A DNA stretch of 64,000 nucleotides. Origin: Rhodoligotrophos sp. CJ14. GTDB lineage: Bacteria > Pseudomonadota > Alphaproteobacteria > Rhizobiales > Im1. Below are positions 61,751 through 64,000 of this stretch, one piece after another; the stretch's first letter is position 1; every line of letters starts with the position of its first letter. The position numbers and the translations under genes were made by a program. The notes below the pieces were generated by a model, which saw only the letters and a list, made by a program, of their open reading frames with translations, was not told where the DNA came from and did not search any database. The stretch is from NCBI RefSeq assembly GCF_038811545.1, contig NZ_CP133319.1:372001-436000 (forward strand). The letters are read 5' to 3'.

Positions 61751-63419
61751 CGGCAGTTTCGCTCCGGTTGGCGGTGAGCAGGCTTTCCGCGCAGATGAAG
61801 CCCCAGGTGAGATTGGGACCGATCGTGGTTCCTGCCCCGATCGCATGGGTGCCGATCGGATTGGCCATCGCAAGTCCCGCTGCGTAAAGCCCGGGGATGA
61901 TGCTGCGGTCCGGCCTCAGCACCTCGCCCCGTTCATTGGTGCGGGCCCCGCCCTTGGTGCCAATGATCGAGCGATTGACCGAAATGGCGTAGAAGGGCGC
62001 ATGCTCGATCGTGCCGAAGGCTGCTTGTGTTGTCCCCGCCTTATATTGCTCCCACGGGCTCTCGCCGCGGTGAAAATCATCATCACGCCCCTGAGCGCAG
62101 AAGTGGTTGAAGCGCGCCACCGTCTCCTTCACAGCGTCAGCCGGCAGGTTCGTCTTGGCGGCAAGCTCATCGAGGCTCTGCGCCTTGATCAGGCATTTCG
62201 GATCCTTGCGCACATACCAGAGGAACGGCAGGGATTGCCGCAGAAAACGCCGGTCGCCGATCAGCCAGGCTGGCAGATGCAGCGGTTCGCCCGTCGCCGC
62301 ATCGCGCCGGTCGAGGGCTGCCCCGATATTGTAGTCATATTCGCTCACGAACCGGCGACCATCGCGCCCGACAATGATCGCATGCGGCTCGGTCTGGAAA
62401 GTGAGCGGAATGCCATGCAGCCGCCCTTCATAGCGGGTGGGCAGGGTTGGATAGACGTTCGCCTGGTCCATGCGCTCGAGCAGCGCCCCAGCCTTCTCGG
62501 CAAGCAGCTGGCCATCTCCCGTATTGGTGCGCGGGCTGGCAATACGGTCGAGCGGACCTAGGAAATGCTGGCCAAAAAGATCGGGATTCCACTCGAAGCC
62601 ACCGGTTGCGAGCACCACGCCCCGACGCGCCATGATCGTCTGGCGTATGCCCTGCCGATCGATCTCAACGCCATTGACCCGCCCGTCCCGATCCTGCAGC
62701 AGGGCCGTAACCCGTGTTTCGGGCGAGAGCCGGCAGCCCTTGTCGAGACAGCCCTTCAGCATGCCGGTCATGAGCGCATTGCCTTGCGCCCGGCTGTCGG
62801 TGACGAGCCGCCGCAGGAGTTCTGGCCACAGCCTGACGACCGCACGCACCGGATGATGCCAGAGGTCGTCGTCATAGACTTCCTGGTAGGTGAAGAGATG
62901 CGGCAGGGTTGAGCGCCGCAGCTTGCCGGCATAAGGCCCGAGCAGCCGCCGGCTCAGCGGCTTGGGCGACAGCATGCGGCCGCGTACCTTGCCGCCGGGC
63001 CGCTCACTGAAAATGTCGGGCTCTTCGGTGAGTGCGAACCTGAGCGGCGTCTCGCGTTCGATGAATTCGAGCATGCGCGGCGCAGCCGCAACAAAGGCTT
63101 GCCAGAGCGCATCCTCCTTTTCCTGCCAGCCCGGCGGCGAAGCACTGCGGATATAGGTGAGCGCCTCCTCGGGGCTGTCCTCGATCCCCGCCTGCCGCGC
63201 AATGTGATTGGCCGGGATCCAGGTTCCCGCCCCCGACATGGCGGAGGTTCCACCGAGCTTGTCGCTCTTCTCGAGGATGATCACCGAGAGGCCGCCCACG
63301 GCCGCCCGCAGCGCCGCACTGAGGCCGGCGGCTCCGGATCCGATCACCACCACATCAAAGGCTTCCGCAGCACCACCAGACCTGGTTGCGCGCTGATCCA
63401 ACTGACCCCCTGCAGTCAT
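61722..63419 (-). CDS. FAD-dependent dehydrogenase, fumarate reductase/3-ketosteroid dehydrogenase-like
   Basis: 565 residues. The N-terminal FAD motif is FDVVVIGSGAAGLSAALRAA, followed by EKSDKLGGTSAMSGAGTWIP, characteristic of the flavoprotein group containing fumarate reductase and 3-ketosteroid-delta1-dehydrogenases. The C-terminal FAD segment is GLYAAGLAMANPIGTHAIGA. It dehydrogenates or reduces a carbon-carbon bond in an unknown substrate, possibly steroid-like or aromatic. The ATG at 63419 is the family-like start. It is divided from the LysR gene by about 80 bases, on the same strand, and likely regulated by it. Confidence 0.88.
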   Translation of the reverse strand: MTAGGQLDQRATRSGGAAEAFDVVVIGSGAAGLSAALRAAVGGLSVIILEKSDKLGGTSAMSGAGTWIPANHIARQAGIEDSPEEALTYIRSASPPGWQEKEDALWQAFVAAAPRMLEFIERETPLRFALTEEPDIFSERPGGKVRGRMLSPKPLSRRLLGPYAGKLRRSTLPHLFTYQEVYDDDLWHHPVRAVVRLWPELLRRLVTDSRAQGNALMTGMLKGCLDKGCRLSPETRVTALLQDRDGRVNGVEIDRQGIRQTIMARRGVVLATGGFEWNPDLFGQHFLGPLDRIASPRTNTGDGQLLAEKAGALLERMDQANVYPTLPTRYEGRLHGIPLTFQTEPHAIIVGRDGRRFVSEYDYNIGAALDRRDAATGEPLHLPAWLIGDRRFLRQSLPFLWYVRKDPKCLIKAQSLDELAAKTNLPADAVKETVARFNHFCAQGRDDDFHRGESPWEQYKAGTTQAAFGTIEHAPFYAISVNRSIIGTKGGARTNERGEVLRPDRSIIPGLYAAGLAMANPIGTHAIGAGTTIGPNLTWGFICAESLLTANRSETADERTAALSH

Positions 63420-63498
63420 GACGAGTTCCGCAAATCAAGGAGAGGATGGCCTTATCACTCGAAGTCTAGGAACTCTTGCGCCGGCAAGTCCAGCACAA

Positions 63499-64000
63499 TC
63501 AGGGGCGGACTTGCGCGATCTCGGGCAGGACCCTTGGCAACCTGCCCACCAGATGGTCGACGAAGCTCCGCGCCAGTCGTGAGAGCGGCCGGTCACGGCT
63601 GGTGATCACCGCCAGCGCATAGAGGATTTCCGGCTGGAAGGCGCGCTTGACCAGCCGCGTGCCGCGATATTGCGAGGCCACGAAATCATCGAGCAGGGCA
63701 ATCCCGAGCCCGTGCTCAGCAAGTCGCAGGACCGAGTGGGACGTCAAGGTTTCGACGCGGCGGGAGGCGCGCACGCCCTCGGCCCGGAACAGCCGGTCGA
63801 TTTCAAGCTGCACCGCATCACCCGTCCCGATGGTGATGAGCCTGCGGCCATGGAGATCGGCGGCCGTGATCGTGTCCTTCACGGCCAGCGGATCATCCCG
63901 GTCCAGCATGCAAACGAGCCGCATGCGCGCGACCAGCCGGCTCTCGACCTCCTCATGAAAGGGAAGGTGAAGACCGATGCCCACATCGGCCTTGCCCGCG
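63499..64000 (-). CDS. LysR family regulator, C-terminal part, cut by the window edge
   Basis: About 166 residues running off the right end of the window; the N-terminal DNA-binding part lies beyond. The visible part is a LysR substrate-binding domain (ARMRLVCMLDRDDPLAVKDT, GRRLITIGTGDAVQLEIDRL, LAEHGLGIALLDDFVASQYR). The gene ends 80 bases before the flavoprotein gene start and is on the same strand. It may control the flavoprotein / ornithine cyclodeaminase-like / quinone oxidoreductase group. Confidence 0.85.
   Translation of the reverse strand, partial: AGKADVGIGLHLPFHEEVESRLVARMRLVCMLDRDDPLAVKDTITAADLHGRRLITIGTGDAVQLEIDRLFRAEGVRASRRVETLTSHSVLRLAEHGLGIALLDDFVASQYRGTRLVKRAFQPEILYALAVITSRDRPLSRLARSFVDHLVGRLPRVLPEIAQVRP

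Overview
This GC-rich window looks like chromosomal DNA of an alphaproteobacterium of the order Hyphomicrobiales (Rhizobiales). The evidence is a giant coiled-coil protein resembling the growth pole ring protein (GPR/RgsE) of polar-growing Rhizobiales, a lexA gene with an alphaproteobacterial GAAC-N7-GAAC SOS box, Rhizobiales-type families (DUF2852, ELM1/DUF1022, DUF3726), and two copies of an intergenic element of a kind common in these genomes. The genus cannot be read from the sequence. I see no rRNA, tRNA, CRISPR array, insertion sequence or prophage.

Layout. 1-2.6 kb: the end of an iron-linked operon (di-haem oxidoreductase, imelysin-like protein, DUF1513 Tat protein). 2.7-4.9 kb: two unrecognised Ser/Thr/Pro/His-rich proteins behind a promoter whose spacer is a palindrome. 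5-10.5 kb: housekeeping and envelope genes (NAD kinase, TspO, ELM1-like protein, lipoprotein, [2Fe-2S] ferredoxin, Hpt protein). 10.5-17 kb: a long regulatory intergenic region and the 1943-residue GPR-like protein, closed by a strong terminator. 17-20 kb: dgcN-dgcA for D-glutamate catabolism and a conserved hypothetical protein. 20-27.8 kb: threonine/serine dehydratase, DUF2852, and a fadE-thiolase-fadJ beta-oxidation operon. 27.9-33.6 kb: a large exported protein with Cys-rich modules, a TetR regulator, a lipoprotein and an NMT1-type binding protein.

33.7-47.3 kb is the most interesting metabolic region. A GntR regulator diverges from a nine-gene same-strand cluster: M24 peptidase-like hydrolase, FAD amine oxidase, M19-like protein lacking part of its metal site, a complete PotDBCA-type ABC importer, a 562-residue unknown, DUF3726, and an aldehyde dehydrogenase. 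A LysR gene follows. I infer import of a cationic or amide-linked nitrogen compound, hydrolysis, amine oxidation and aldehyde oxidation. The substrate is not identifiable.

47.5-55 kb: lexA, then a minus-strand hydantoin-type utilisation cluster (NCS1 permease, AraC regulator, hyuA, hyuB). 55-64 kb: DcaP-type porin, TPR-sulfotransferase overlapping a serine-protease lipoprotein, quinone oxidoreductase, ornithine cyclodeaminase-like enzyme, flavoprotein dehydrogenase and the end of a LysR regulator cut by the window edge.
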